A model generated the notes under the pieces. It was not told the DNA's origin. It did no database searches and worked only from the letters and a program-made list of their open reading frames with translations. Below, piece after piece: positions 38,251-50,003 of a DNA stretch of 64,000 nucleotides. Made by a program: the position numbers and the translations under genes. Every line of letters starts with the position of its first letter. Positions within the stretch are counted from its first letter, which is position 1. The stretch comes from Omphalotus guepiniiformis (taxonomy: Eukaryota > Basidiomycota > Agaricomycetes > Agaricales > Omphalotaceae), in NCBI GenBank assembly GCA_028554645.1, contig JAQOOI010000022.1:2418001-2482000 (forward strand), in the 5' to 3' direction.

Positions 38251-40165
38251 ATGGGGGTAAAAGGACTTTGGCCGGTGACTATCCTGTCGTGACTGGATTA
38301 TTCTTGTGCTCATCTACTATTCAAGCTTATCCGAACATGTGGTGCTTCAGAGTCTATGGTCAATTACAGTATTGAACACGGATTCAAACCAAAATTTGAC
38401 GGCACTCGAACTTTGCATCTGGGAATTGATTCTAGGTGAATTCTTCATTCTAAATCCCACTAATGCTCTCCTTGATCTGACTTGCATTTGAAGTGTGCTT
38501 CTAGATGGCTATCAAGCAGCCTACATTGCCAAGGCTGGAATACACGCATCATCCACGAGTTCGCTCTTGCAATTGTTCCGATTTCTATGTCAGTTGTCCC
38601 GGTCACCAATTGATGCGACATTTGTGTTTGATGGAACTTCTCGACCTTGTCAAAAGCGAGGTGTGAGAGTTATTAATCGGAGCATACCCATGTACAATCA
38701 CGCAAAGAACTTGATCACAGCTTTTGGATATCGAGTACACACAGTAAGCCGTTTAGTGTGGCGTGGTGGCATTCAGCAATTCCGTTGAATAATTATACTT
38801 AGGCCCCAGGTGAAGCTGAGGCAGAGCTGGTCACAATGAACGTCAAAGGCATCATTGATGCAGTAGTCTCAAAGGATAGTGATGTCTTCCCATTGGGTGC
38901 ACGATGTGTTATTGTCGTCAATCCGTGAGCACGTTGCAGACAATTGCATGTAAATCTCCAATTCTAATAGCTTAGCTGTAGAGAGCGTAGCACAAACACA
39001 AATCTCATAGTGGACATTTACCGTGCCACTGTGATCAAGCAGTATACAAATCTCACGCATGCTGGTTTTGTTCTTTTTGCATTGCTCACAGGCAATGATT
39101 ACGACGATGGAGTCCGAGGCCTAGGACCATCATCGGCTTACGCTCTCGCCCAATGTGGATTTGGAGATCGTCTTCTAGCTGCTGTTGAGTGTGATTATAA
39201 TGACTCTCAGTTCTCATACCTCAAAGCAGAGATGTGCAAAGAGCTTCGTACAAATTCTCGCGGCATCCTCAGTCGATGTGAGCCACAAATGGCACAGGCA
39301 CTATCAGAGTCTATATTTCCCTCTCATCAAGCGCTCAACGCATTCTTGTCTCCTTGTACATCTTGGACAAACAACAGCGTACCAGACACCAAGACCTGGC
39401 TTCCCAAAGCCCACGATCTTAGAAGGATTCGGGCCTTCTGTATTGAGCAATTCGGATGGTCAGGCAAGAAACTTATCGATAAGTTTCACAGCTATCTGTG
39501 GCCAGGTCTGATTATGAGAATGATGTGCTCAGTGTGTATCCATTCATTATCCAATATATGCTGATGCTCAATTCTCGATTCACTTTTGTGTTTCAAAAGA
39601 GGAAATTAGTGTACGACAAGACTTTGGGGCTACTCAGAACACCACCATACTATGGAACCACCATCATCGGAGAGAATCCCCCAGACCTAGGCAGCAAGGC
39701 TGGCGAAGAAAACCTGCGCGTGACTTTTTCGACCTCTGAGTTCCTTGAGGTCATCGAGCTCACTCCAGCCACTCAACTGGAGCACATGTACAAGCAGAAG
39801 ATCAATGTATTTGTTCCTATCTCTATCATTGCTGCTGCCACGTTCCAACGTCGACCAACTCCTCACAACACGGTCAGTACTTTATAAATGTTCTTTGAGT
39901 TTACTAAAAGAAAGTGTCTTCGAGACAGGTGACATATGAAGCATCTCCATCTCAAGTCTCTATCAAGACGACAACATCGTTGCCAACCAAGAGATCAGTT
40001 GACGATGATAGCGAAGAGATAGAATATGTGAAAACGGTGCAAGGGGCGGCTGATGTTGACAGCGACGATATACGACTTGTCAGGATGGTACGGCGCAGCA
40101 CGTATACAAGCAGTGGGTCAGACCGCACTCATACAGTTATTGACCTAACAATTAACGACGAGTAA
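38251..40165 (+). CDS. XPG/GEN1-like structure-specific nuclease
   Basis: ATG 38251 begins MGVKGLWP, the classic N-terminus of the FEN1/XPG/GEN1 superfamily, which binds the metal site. Exons then give TLHLGIDS, VLLDGYQAAYIAKAGIHAS, ATFVFDGTSRP, APGEAEAELVTMN, VVSKDSDVFPLGARCVIVV, and LLTGNDYDDGVRGLGPSSAY, the helix-two-turn-helix that grips DNA. The seven acidic positions of the family are all present (GID, FDG, EAE, KDSD, NDYD). The C-terminus carries QFGWSGKKLIDKFHSYLWPG, a GEN1-like chromatin-facing segment, and an acidic tail. GEN1-like enzymes cut flaps or Holliday junctions. About seven introns. It lies 183 bp after the recombinase and 73 bp from the convergent SAP gene. Such nucleases are expanded in many Agaricomycetes, so this need not be the housekeeping copy. 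Confidence 0.82.
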
Positions 40166-40238
40166 ATTTGTATACGAGATATGTACAAATAGTAACTAAG
40201 CTAGCTTCAACCATTAATATCAATTCATTCAAAGTATT

Positions 40239-41801
40239 CTACGAACTAGGTGCATCAGACGCAATAGATTTCAATGCTCGACTTCGCTTCGCGATTGCTG
40301 ACGGCCGAACCAGTTCCCGACCTCGATAGGCATAATGCTCCTGGAACCGCTCACCCAGTATATCTTTCTGCTCAAGACATTCGCGTGCGTAATCGGCCTT
40401 GCGCTGCTCTCGAAGCCTTTTGGTAATTGTTGTCCAAGAGAAATGTTGTCCCGTCTCAGTGTCAGAGAATTCGGCCCAGAAATTGGCTTCACTAGAGCGA
40501 TTGAAGCGTTCGACTACAAACTGCCAGCAAATAGTCAGGTCAAAGTGTGGTCAACAAAGTATATATGTCTGACCTTCCAGTCGGACCACCTCCCTTTCGT
40601 ACCCTTCCATCGTGTATCACCACTGTAGGCATATGCCTTCTCCCACAGCCGAAGAGGAATGCCATATCCTTTGATCTTCAACAGACACTCGGAAGTGTCG
40701 TAACCTGGAGCACGGTCATCCCACATTCTCGCTAACTTCGGTATGTCATTTGCAAACGATACAAGTGCCGGATCTGGGACATCACTCGGAAGAAAGTCAA
40801 TGCGAGTTCCATCACCGAGAACCATCACTTTCAGTGTCGTTGTCGTTGTTGCGGGAACGGATGCAGGAGCTGTCAGTGGAGCTGTAGACATCGAAACATC
40901 GGTACATGCATTGGCGGTGCTAGCATCCCTGTCATCGAGTTTCTGCTCCTGCATCAATGAAGAGGTGCCAGTAGCGGCGGGGCGAGAAGCGGACACAGTA
41001 TTCAATGAAAGCAGGGTGTCGAGCTGGAGCTTGATCATATCTAACCTAGTTTCGATAATCTCCTGTTGTGATAGTCTCAGCGCGACTGACCGGCAACAAC
41101 CTAACTCATGGGCAACTCACTGAATCCTTCTTCACATACGGCTTCACGGTGTTCGTTGCGCTACGCGGAGTCTGTATGTCCGGGAATGCCTTGACGATCT
41201 CAGCAGCCTTATCAATAGGATGAACTCAGCACTTGTCACATCATCATACTAATCAACGCACCCATATCAATAATTCCTGTTTTTGCTGTGGCGTACGGGT
41301 GTCCTTCGAGCGTCTTGTGGGGAGCGAGGTGCTGTCAGTGGTGTTCTCCTGCTCAACAAGTTGTTCTCGTCGCTCAACGTAACGTGGTTTTCTCTTCTTC
41401 ATCGGCTCTCCTGAGGTTCCGGCCCGCTGTCCTTTATGAGGGCGACGTGCACCTGGTTTCTGACTGGGACACACAAATGAGATTCCAGAAACAAGGTGAC
41501 AGTGACCCGAGTTACTCACTTGTTCCATTGATTTGGATCCAGACTATACGCTTTGAGCCGCTCCTGTAGTACGGCCTTCGTTCCTGAGAGAGGGAGGCCG
41601 AAGACGCGGCATGTATCCTTGAGTTGGTTGACATTCATCTGATAGCTGTAGATAGATGATTAGCATTGCTGCGAAGAAGGAAAATCAAGCTCGAAGAACC
41701 CACATTTTGATAGTTTCCATATCTCCGCCCTCTCCAGGGAAAGTGAACTCATCATCTCGTGAAGTCGGAGCGGTCACGCTGCCGTGCATGGAGACCACCA
41801 T
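40239..41801 (-). CDS. SAP-domain protein with conserved C-terminal domain of unknown function
   Basis: The start is taken as ATG 41801 (MVVSMHGSVTAPTSRDDEFT). After an intron comes IYQMNVNQLKDTCRVFGLPL with SGTKAVLQERLKAYSL, a SAP domain, which binds AT-rich or scaffold DNA. A basic region follows (KKRKPRYVERREQLVEQ), then a helical stretch (EIIETRLDMIKLQLDTLLSL) and a C-terminal domain: LLKIKGYGIPLRLWEKAYAY, FVVERFNRSSEANFWAEFSD, LREQRKADYARECLEQKD and LGERFQEHYAYRGRELVRPS, ending near IAKRSRALKSIAS. I have the impression that this C-terminal pattern recurs in unnamed agaricomycete proteins, but I cannot check. Six introns. Stop at 40239-40241, convergent with the nuclease gene 73 bp away. 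ATG at 41789 or 41638 are alternative starts. Confidence 0.7.
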
Positions 41802-42464
41802 CGCATGCCTCAAGTGAAAGGGCCTGGCAAGCCCCAGCCAAGCAGCAGCCGGATGTCCAGCAAGCGAGGTGTCCGCAATGTAGAGAATTAAAGCTGCAGT
41901 GATAAACGAGCAGACGAGGAGGAGCGAGAGGGTGAGGACCAGAGGTTGCAGTGGTTGCAGAGGTGATGTGCTGGCAAGAGCAGTAGCAGCGACAAGCCGG
42001 CGGGAGACCGTTCCAGGGACTCCATCTGTGGCAGCAACGACCAATCGCGAGATCCTGGAAGCAAAAGAAAAATATTCAGTCGAGGCGGAAGAGCAAAAAA
42101 CGGGTAGAGGGCGCAAGATTGGAATGGAGACGATGAGCGGGGAGCGAGAGCCAGAAGGGGAACGAGGCTCCGGCCAGACAGCGCCAAACAAAACCACGGC
42201 ATGAGAGTGATTACGCAGTGTGCCGAGGATGAGGGCATTTTGATGACATCAAACCAGACCTCCCCCCCTCACGTAAGGTGACCGGCAGTGGGAGGCCCGT
42301 GACCTCACCGTCTTTATCCCGAGAGAAGTTAGCCCCGGATAACATTAATTCTCAATCTTGTACATCATCACAACGGCTGTTCACCGCGTGCTGGCTCTTC
42401 GAATCGCCGTTGACTTTCCTTTTTATTTCTTTATTTCTTTTATCTATTCCAGTTTAATCCTCCA
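41802..42464. other. Divergent spacer between SAP gene and hypothetical gene
   Basis: This 663-bp region carries the SAP gene promoter (minus) and, on the right, a pyrimidine-rich leader (TTTTATTTCTTTATTTC) just before the ATG at 42465. Open frames on both strands lack an ATG or splice support. It would contain the right end of a mobile unit; no terminal repeat was found. Confidence 0.35.
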
Positions 42465-43807
42465 ATGTCTACACCCGCCAACACTGAGACCTGTCCAGCT
42501 AGTCTTGACTCTACCTCTGCCTTAATTTTCAATCATTTCAATAACACTTACCTTTCCCATCCTCCTTCTCTTTCAATGAAGACTCTTGCTTCCAATGGTC
42601 CACCCTCGATGTCTGTTTTGAAGAGCAACCATTTAAATCGTCCGCTGGTTCGCTCTCCTCTTGGTGAATCACTCGATGGAAATATGGTGAGCAAGAGCGT
42701 TAACTAAAATTCTTGTCTGAAGTTGATTCATTTACGTAGGCAAGACCTCATTCACGAGCGAGCAGCTTCTCGGGGTCTGTTGTCATCGGCCGCGAATCTC
42801 GATGCGGCATGCATAGCACGTCTCATTCATATAACCTTCTACCACCAATACCATTAGCACCGAGCCTACAGTTTCATTCGTATCTCGACTTCAATTTCCA
42901 ATCATTCACATTATCTCCCAGTCTAAATACGCCACGAACACGACGATCGTCACGTTTGACCGAACAACCTCCAGCATTACCGCCTTTGCCATCCCTGTCA
43001 CAACCCTTATTTCCACCTTCTCCAGAAGCAAATATCACACCGCACAGGGATCCATTCCAGATACCCTCGTTCAGTCACCCAAATAGTCCCTATGTTCCTT
43101 GGGACTCTCCGATGCGGCGTAAAATATTTCGCCCTCTGACCCCTGATTCATCGGTCTCTTTCCTCTCAGAGTATTCTCGACCGTACTCGCGCAGCGGGGC
43201 CCAAGCTCCCGAACCCACGGATATTCCAGAGGCAGAGAACGGTCGAAAGCTGCTGAGAGTGTCACAGAGCATCAAGAAGATGCAGCGGACGGTGAAAAAG
43301 AATGTTACTGGCGTTGCCAAACGTATCTTTGCCCGGCCCAGGCATTCAAAGGCTGAATGCGTCGCTGATTACTCTGAATACTATACCCGGAATCATGCTG
43401 CGTCTGACACACACTTTCCACTGCCCTCTCTTCGTTCTCCGACTTCTGCTTCATTTGATTCCTCTAATACGAGGTCGCTTGCGGCATGGCTGGAAGCTCG
43501 TCGGCAGGAGACCCATGAATGGGATGCTGATAGTCAACGTTTCTTGAGTTTGGACGAGTACGAGCGGACGGGAAGCTGGACAAATCTTCCAAACGGACAG
43601 ACATTTGTCTGCGGCGTTCCGGAGTGCAGCATTCACTGCACTCTGTCCAGTATATCCCAGGAAATTGATGAAACTACAACTCACGACTCCAGCATCTTGC
43701 GTTTATTGCTTCCTTCGGGAACTTTTTCTCAATGGCCAGAGTCTACGTCGAATTCGGAAAGCAAGACACACTACCTTTCAGGCCTGAACGAAACTATAGA
43801 TACCTAA
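42465..43807 (+). CDS. Hypothetical disordered protein
   Basis: Two exons: 42465 to about 42687 (MSTPANTETCPASLDSTSAL ... GESLDGNM), and from about 42740 to the TAA ending at 43807. The joined product is about 430 residues, rich in Ser and Pro, with one probably folded basic helix, LRVSQSIKKMQRTVKKNVTG, then VAKRIFARPRHSK and an aromatic/acidic motif DYSEYYTRN, and later WLEARRQETHEWDADSQRFL, SLDEYERTGSW. I recognise no family. The long open frame and clean intron make it a real gene. It may be a regulatory protein, but nothing shows a function. Confidence 0.65.
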
Positions 43808-44215
43808 CTTAATAACTGAAATTCATACTTCCTAGACATCTCTTCTTATGATAATCATCAAACTAGACAAACATTATAGTATCAATTAGGTTACTTTAAA
43901 GATCATAATATACTTGCCCTGTAATATGTAGAGCTTGTAACATGGGTGTAACTAACGAATAGCATTATTGTAAACATTGTAAACAATATATTTGGTGCAG
44001 TCGGCAGTCGCTTATAATTTGTTAAACAACTTTGGATCACGTGCTCGTTAGGATTAGCCAGCTTGGACCGACTTTGTTCTCAAAAGAGCAAGTCTTGTCT
44101 ACCTTGTATTCATTCGGGATGACAACTATGCGTTACCACCTAGATAACTTTCTTCAGAGTTACATGGGTATCTACTATCTATCCTCTTCCCTTTCGTCCA
44201 CCTTGTCTAACTCAA
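43808..44215. other. Intergenic spacer, AT-rich
   Basis: Downstream of the hypothetical gene and upstream of the kinase-like gene. It is AT-rich to about 44020. A short open frame with a weak ATG at 44120 overlaps the next gene and is not supported. Confidence 0.35.
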
Positions 44216-46489
44216 ATGCAAAACAGCGCGTCTTCAGACTTCACAGACGTCGTGACACATACCATCGACCGCGAGTCTTGTTTCTTCAAGCAATTAACAG
44301 CATCATATCAGTGTACCACCTCTATATCAGCGGCTAGAAATAACCTTTTGCACGATGAACCGGTTGACTTGGGAGAAGGAGAGGTTATGCTCGACCTACA
44401 ACATGTCATCGATTGCTCCGAGCCGAGCTTAGCTTCACGGCCTCAAGAGACACTACAGTCCTCTGGTATCAGCCCTGAACTAGCTTTCGAGCCAATATAT
44501 AAACCATCGGGGAAGTGGGAGTGGATGTCAGGCTGTGACATCGTAGATGATGAAGAGACGTTCTTATCGGGTAAGGCGCATTCTTTTCTGCGTTCACTAT
44601 TTCTGATCATTCTATTAGAAGGAGCTCTGTGCTCTGCGTACATAAAGAAAGGTGAAGTGAATGGCAAGAAAATCACATATGTTTGCAAATCGTGCGTGAA
44701 AACCTGTTCGATGCTATATTGTTCTGAGCGGCGACTTTGTAGATGGCGGACAAACCGAGACTGGTGCAATGCGTTCTATTCTGAGGTGCGTTTCAACAAA
44801 TTCATCATAATCACTTCCTAATCTTACACTGTTATGCAGCTGGCACTGTACAAGACGCAGCTGCGCTCTTTGCAAGGCTCTGTTGTCCCGTCTGTCATGT
44901 CTGTTTTCACTGGTCCATGCTCGATCAACGTAGCCATGGAGCCGCCTCATCATTCGTTTTGGATTGAGGCCAGTACCGATGTCCCTCTCACTCTAAAGGA
45001 CCGTTGTGTGGAAGCCTATGCCAAGCTGCATGCTTGCGGGGTCTGTCATAGCGATGTGGAGCTTCGACATATGCTGATTAGGGGCGACGCAAAAGTTACT
45101 ATCATCGATTTTCAAGAAAGTACTACTCTTGAACCCAATGAAGCAGTGGGCCTCAGATGCGCCACGGAGGCGGAATTGAGGAAAGAGATGAGGAAAGTCA
45201 AGGTCAAGCTTGATTATCCTGGTGCACGGGCTATGGAGCTCGAGAAACGCCGGCGATGTATGGCGCGTAAGCGGAAGAATGAGGAGGAGACGTGGAGGGC
45301 AACGCGGCAGCCCGGGTACACCGCAGTATTGCAAGACGCTTTGGAGGAGGATGTGCTTGACCCTCCTATTGTATCAAGTCAAGAATGGGATGATTGGATT
45401 AGACCGTCACCATATCCACGGCGGTTTGTCGTACCGGGCCAGACGCAAGCTAGCCTTCGCAGCGAAATTCGCCGTTTTCTCGACCTTCTCGAGCGAAAGA
45501 GCCAAGCAGAAGATCCGAGTTACTTTCCACATCCTCCCTCTTCTCATGACGGTACTCTTCCGTCCGAATCTGTTATGCGGATGCGTGAGGACGCATTATC
45601 GTGGCGGCCCTGGCTTTCCTCCCCCGGTCAATCGCGGCGTTCGAGCCAGAAGCGCCGCGCCGAATTGGATATCGACCCTGCGAAGAATCCAACAAAGCGG
45701 CCTCGTCCTGACACTGTACCGCCTGCAGGGATATTCAGAGTTCTAAAGCTGGCAGATAATCGCCCGGATGAGCGACTCGTTCATGACAGTGGGGAATTGG
45801 GCGGTGTTTGTGATAGGGCTCGGGCTATTCAAACAAACCCTTGGTTTAGTTCGCAAGTGACACAAACAGCTCCGGATGCTTCACTGGTTCCTCACAATGT
45901 CTTTGAGAACGTCCCGCCTCGCAATTCGTCTCCAACTTCCGATCGGATTAAGATGCAGAACTTAGGGGAGTGCGCTTTGCTTGAGCTACCTCACCCCACT
46001 TTGCTGAAGCTGTTTCCCCAACATCCGCGCTGGCGAGACCCGGATCTACAACTTTTCACTGAGAGACGTGCCCTCCGACGCCAATCTGTCATCGAATTGG
46101 CAAGAAGGCACCCAGAACAATCGTTCAAACTGCCAACTGACCATCGGTCCTTAGGCGCGCTCAAGCGCTGTGTCAACAACATCCAATGTCAGCTTGACCT
46201 CTCGGTGCCAGAGAAACAAGTAGAGGACAGCTTTGATGATCTGGTACCTCACAACGCAGAGCGTGCACAACACGTCTGGTGCGCCCGTGATTATGAGAGA
46301 CAACATAATTTGCCAGCCTCAGCTGCAGAAATTGGGAGGAAAACCGGAAGAGCTGCAGTACGCTTCAGTACCACTCATCAGGTCATCCCAGGCCCTCAGA
46401 TAAAGTCGAATGCCAGGTTGGCGAGATGTACAAACGTAAAACCTTGGTATCGAAGTTGGATGCAAAAGGTGATAAATCTGTGGATATAA
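44216..46489 (+). CDS. Kinase-like protein with altered catalytic motifs
   Basis: ATG 44216 opens MQNSASSDFTDVVTHTIDRE. Short introns follow, joining LSEGALCSAYIKKGEVNGKK to ITYVCKSWRTNRDWCNAFYS and LALYKTQLRSLQGSVVP. The central block AYAKLHACGVCHSDVELRHM, then LIRGDAKVTIIDFQES, is the catalytic-loop and metal-loop region of a protein-kinase fold, with HSD in place of HRD and DFQ in place of DFG. The rest is about 470 residues without a clear domain, Arg-rich (KRRRCMARKRKNEEE) and with FLDLLERKSQAEDPSYF. Many basidiomycetes carry families of such kinase-like proteins of unknown role. The Asp residues remain, so catalysis is possible but unproven. Last exon 44840-46489. Confidence 0.6.
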
Positions 46490-47303
46490 ATATGTTATAA
46501 TCTTATTCAAGCCAGTTGTAATCGATGATTCGAACGTAACTACTGTATGATTGAACGATGGGGAGCGTGGTGTATGTACGTATCCTACGGAGAAGGTCGA
46601 CCTTGGCTCGGCCTGGAGTTAATCTTTGATGCCCTCAACTGCCACCGACACCTCCCGACTGGTCGCTGTGCTGTAGCCGGTGGACATATCATTTCTATGG
46701 GGAGCTGACCTAGGTCCTGACTGGTAAGTTCGGAAGAGCTCAAGTTCATTAACGCGTTCCTGGAGTGGTACCTATGAAGAATACGAGTATTTGAATATAC
46801 AAGCATTAACGAGATTCAGTCTAAGACACTTTATCCCAGAGGGCGCCTAATCCTAGATTTTGAAGTACAGTAGTGGGCGCCTGTGAGCGAGAAACAAGTC
46901 CGATTATGCGGCATTTGAAAAACAAAGTTGGGCCTGGGCCAAAAAGGTGAACAAGTGACCGAGTCTAAGTCAATCTCTAACCATGAAACTATCTGCTTCC
47001 TCGCAGGTCATCGTCCATTACAGCGCTGCTGTTTCTCTATGCATCAGTCTACTGCTTTGAATTTTCCGTTACTAAAATCATGGCTTTAGATTTGACGTAT
47101 CCGACTAGTTATAATATTATATACTCAGATTACAGTATGATAAGCGTCAAAGCGCCACAGACTAAGACTAACTTCCCTTATCAAGAAAAGCACCATATGG
47201 TTCTTGATGGAAATCAAATTTCTAAGGTACCATTGATGCATATATGTACAGGTGAGCAACACTTCTCACTTTCAGGTAGTCTTCTCAGTGTCTTTCATCT
47301 AGC
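46490..47303. other. 814-bp spacer, no convincing gene
   Basis: Between the kinase-like gene and the permease. It is likely the permease promoter region. A 73-codon open frame on the minus strand (46585-46806) and a few others lack motifs or splice context. Confidence 0.35.
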
Positions 47304-50003
47304 ATGGCCACTCTCGACAAACCAGTTTCCAACGAGAAGTTCGCACCGGCCTCTGATGTCGAGTCCAATGAACTCGCCAATGAGTACCGTTCTCCAGAAG
47401 GTGGCCTCCAGAGGCAGCTCAAGAATCGACACATTGCTATGATTAGGCATGTGTAGTTCTTGTCTTTGTCCCTCAATGTAACTCATTTACGCTCTACTCA
47501 GTATTGGAGGTTCGTTCCTGTCAACACAAACGATTTAAACAGCTTTTCATTGCCGTACATTACTTGTATAGGTGTCATCGGGACTGGTTTGTTCTTGGGT
47601 GCGTTTTCAGCAAGTCAGATGATGTGGAGCACTCTCGGGAACGCTAACACTCACTGTTAGGAACCGCATCTTCTTTGGCTCGTGGAGGACCTGTTGGTGA
47701 GTGATCAAAAATCGTCGTAAGTCCTGTTAGCTCAACTTGGGTACCTAGGTCTTTTGCTCGGTTACATGACGGTTGGAACAGTATGTTGGGCTACTATGGT
47801 GAGTGCTTCCTAGGTCATCGCGCTACCCCTACGCTCAACACGCTTGTCGTCTCCGCAGGTCTCCTTAGGAGAAATGGTTGCCTATCTTCCTATTACTGGT
47901 GGTCATATCAAGTTGGCCGAGCGATTTGTGGACCGCGGTATGCGCACAAATCGTTCATCGTACATACGTTCTGACTTTGTTATCCTTTACAGCTTTCAGT
48001 TTTACCATGGGATGGAATTATTGGTATGGATCGACCACATGCATCAGTTCATGATTTCTGACAGTCCCGGTCCGACAGGTATAATTGGACCATTATCTTA
48101 CCTGCCGAACTTAGCGCCGCCGCCGTTCTCATCAATTACTGGGACAAAAATACTCAGCTTAATTATGCTTGGATTTCTATTTGCCTTGTCGTTGTCGTTG
48201 TCATCAATGCATGCGGAGCAGGTACGTCGTCAGAAGTTTTGGCGTGGTGCTCTTGAACGAATATCACTTCGAACCTAGGTGTATACGGGGAGGCGGAGTT
48301 CATTTTCGCGTACGTTTAGTCTTCATAAGTGTCTCGGGATCCATCGCTCATGACTGTCTTCAGCTCGATCAAAGTTCTTACCATTACAGGTCTTATAATA
48401 CTCGGTATTGTGCTTGACCTTGGAGGTTAGTTTCAAATCCGTGGTTGACAGAGTCCTCGCTCACCTCGCCATCTTAGGAGGACCGAATCATGACCGGCTA
48501 GGTTTCCGTTATTGGAAGCATCCGGGTCCCTTTGTTCAATTCCAAGGAATTGAAGGAGCCAAGGGCAGATTCCTCGGTTGGTAAGTGACTCGCAGATTTG
48601 TATGGACTTCGGTGTCCTTAACAAGTGATCAGGTGGGCTGTTATCACACAAGCTGCCTTCTCTTTCATCGGTACAGAGATTGTAGCAGTAAGTTGTCGTC
48701 TCGTGTATCTGAGATGCGTTGGTCTAACAATGGTTCGTTATAGATTGCAGCCGGTGAAGCAAAGAATCCCAGGTAGACAAAATACCCTATTGGTATAACG
48801 TATTACTGACTTCATTCAGACGTAATCTTCCCAAAGCTATCCGTCGAGTCTATATTCGAATTCTCCTCTTCTACATCGGCGGCACTGCCGTGATTGGATT
48901 ACTTGTTCCCTCGACTGATTCCAGACTGGACCTGAACTCTGGTGACGCTGGGTCATCTCCATTTGTGATTGCCATTCAAAATGCTGGCATCAAAGGACTC
49001 CCTTCCGTGAGGCTGCTACAAATGACTTACTACCCATGTTTACACCCCATTATCATATAGCTCATCAATGCCTGTCTGTTGACTTCAGCATGGTCTGCAG
49101 CTTCAAGTGACTTATATACCAGTTCACGAGCAATTTGTAAGTGCATGTTGCTAGATTCGCATATCCTGTGATAACTGAATGAATATACTTGCAGACGGTC
49201 TTGCAATTGCAGGCAATGCTCCGAAAATCTTCTTGCGCACTTCAAAATCTGGCCTTCCATATGTAGCTCTCATCGTCTCTGCAGCCTTTGCGCTCCTCGC
49301 GTATATGGGTGTCAATAGTGGTTCTGGCAAGGTTTTTGGCTGGTTCGCAAACATGACAGGTATGGCTGCATGATATTTGATTTGTTCTACAAGCACTTAT
49401 TCAATTTTTCCTGTTATTAGCCATCGCCGGGCTGATGACCTGGTTCGGAATATCTGTAACTTACCTGAGGTTCTACGCAGGCCTCAAAGCGCAAGGATAC
49501 GATCGCTCCAAATTCCCGTACTACTCCAAGCTACAACCATATGCTGCATGGTACTCTATGATTGCATGCTTCATAATGTGCTTCTTTAGTTCTAGGCATC
49601 ACATCCGTTTATTGCTTGGCTTTCACACTGTAACTATGTGTTCAGTTTAGTGGATTCAGTGTCTTCTTGAAAGGCAGCTGGGACACCGCAACATTTGTCA
49701 CCAATTATCTTCCTTTAATGCTGTTCCCTGTTCTCTATGCCGGTGCCAGGGTATATTACAGGGAGCCTATCAAGAGAACCAGTGAAATGGACTATATCAC
49801 AAATATTGCTGAAATTGAAGCTGAAGAGTAGGCTGTTCAAGTTCTTCTCGCTGAATTCATGCGTCTTATGATCTGCTTCTAGTCATGATGAGCCTCCCCC
49901 TAAAAACAAGCTGGAAGCCTTCTGGGCTTGGCTGGTGCGTCGCCGTATGATTTCCCTTGTGTCGAGAGTTTCCTGACTTTCGGTTTCGTACTACTAGATG
50001 TAG
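47304..50003 (+). CDS. Amino-acid permease (APC/YAT family)
   Basis: ATG 47304 begins MATLDKPVSNEKFAPASDVE with the cytosolic ELANEYRSPEGGLQRQLKNR-HIAMI leader typical of fungal permeases. Exons joined across about a dozen short introns give IGGVIGTGLFLGTASSLARG, GPVGLLLGYMTVGTVCWATM, VSLGEMVAYLPITGGHIKLA and ERFVDRAFSFTMGWNYWY, the family signature. Later come GFRYWKHPGPFVQF, AAFSFIGTEIVAIAAGEAKN, LINACLLTSAWSAASSDLYT, SSRAIYGLAIAGNAPKIF and FGISVTYLRFYAGLKAQGYD. About twelve membrane helices. The last codon after an intron is a lone ATG then TAG (50001-50003). It brings amino acids into the cell at the plasma membrane; specificity is not visible. The second amino-acid transporter in the window, but not related to the vacuolar one. 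Confidence 0.9.

Noticed and set aside
41685..42197. Hydrophobic 170-codon frame upstream of the SAP gene
   Set aside because: It starts with GTG and no upstream ATG is in frame; only its last part (from ATG 41801) joins sensibly to the SAP domain.
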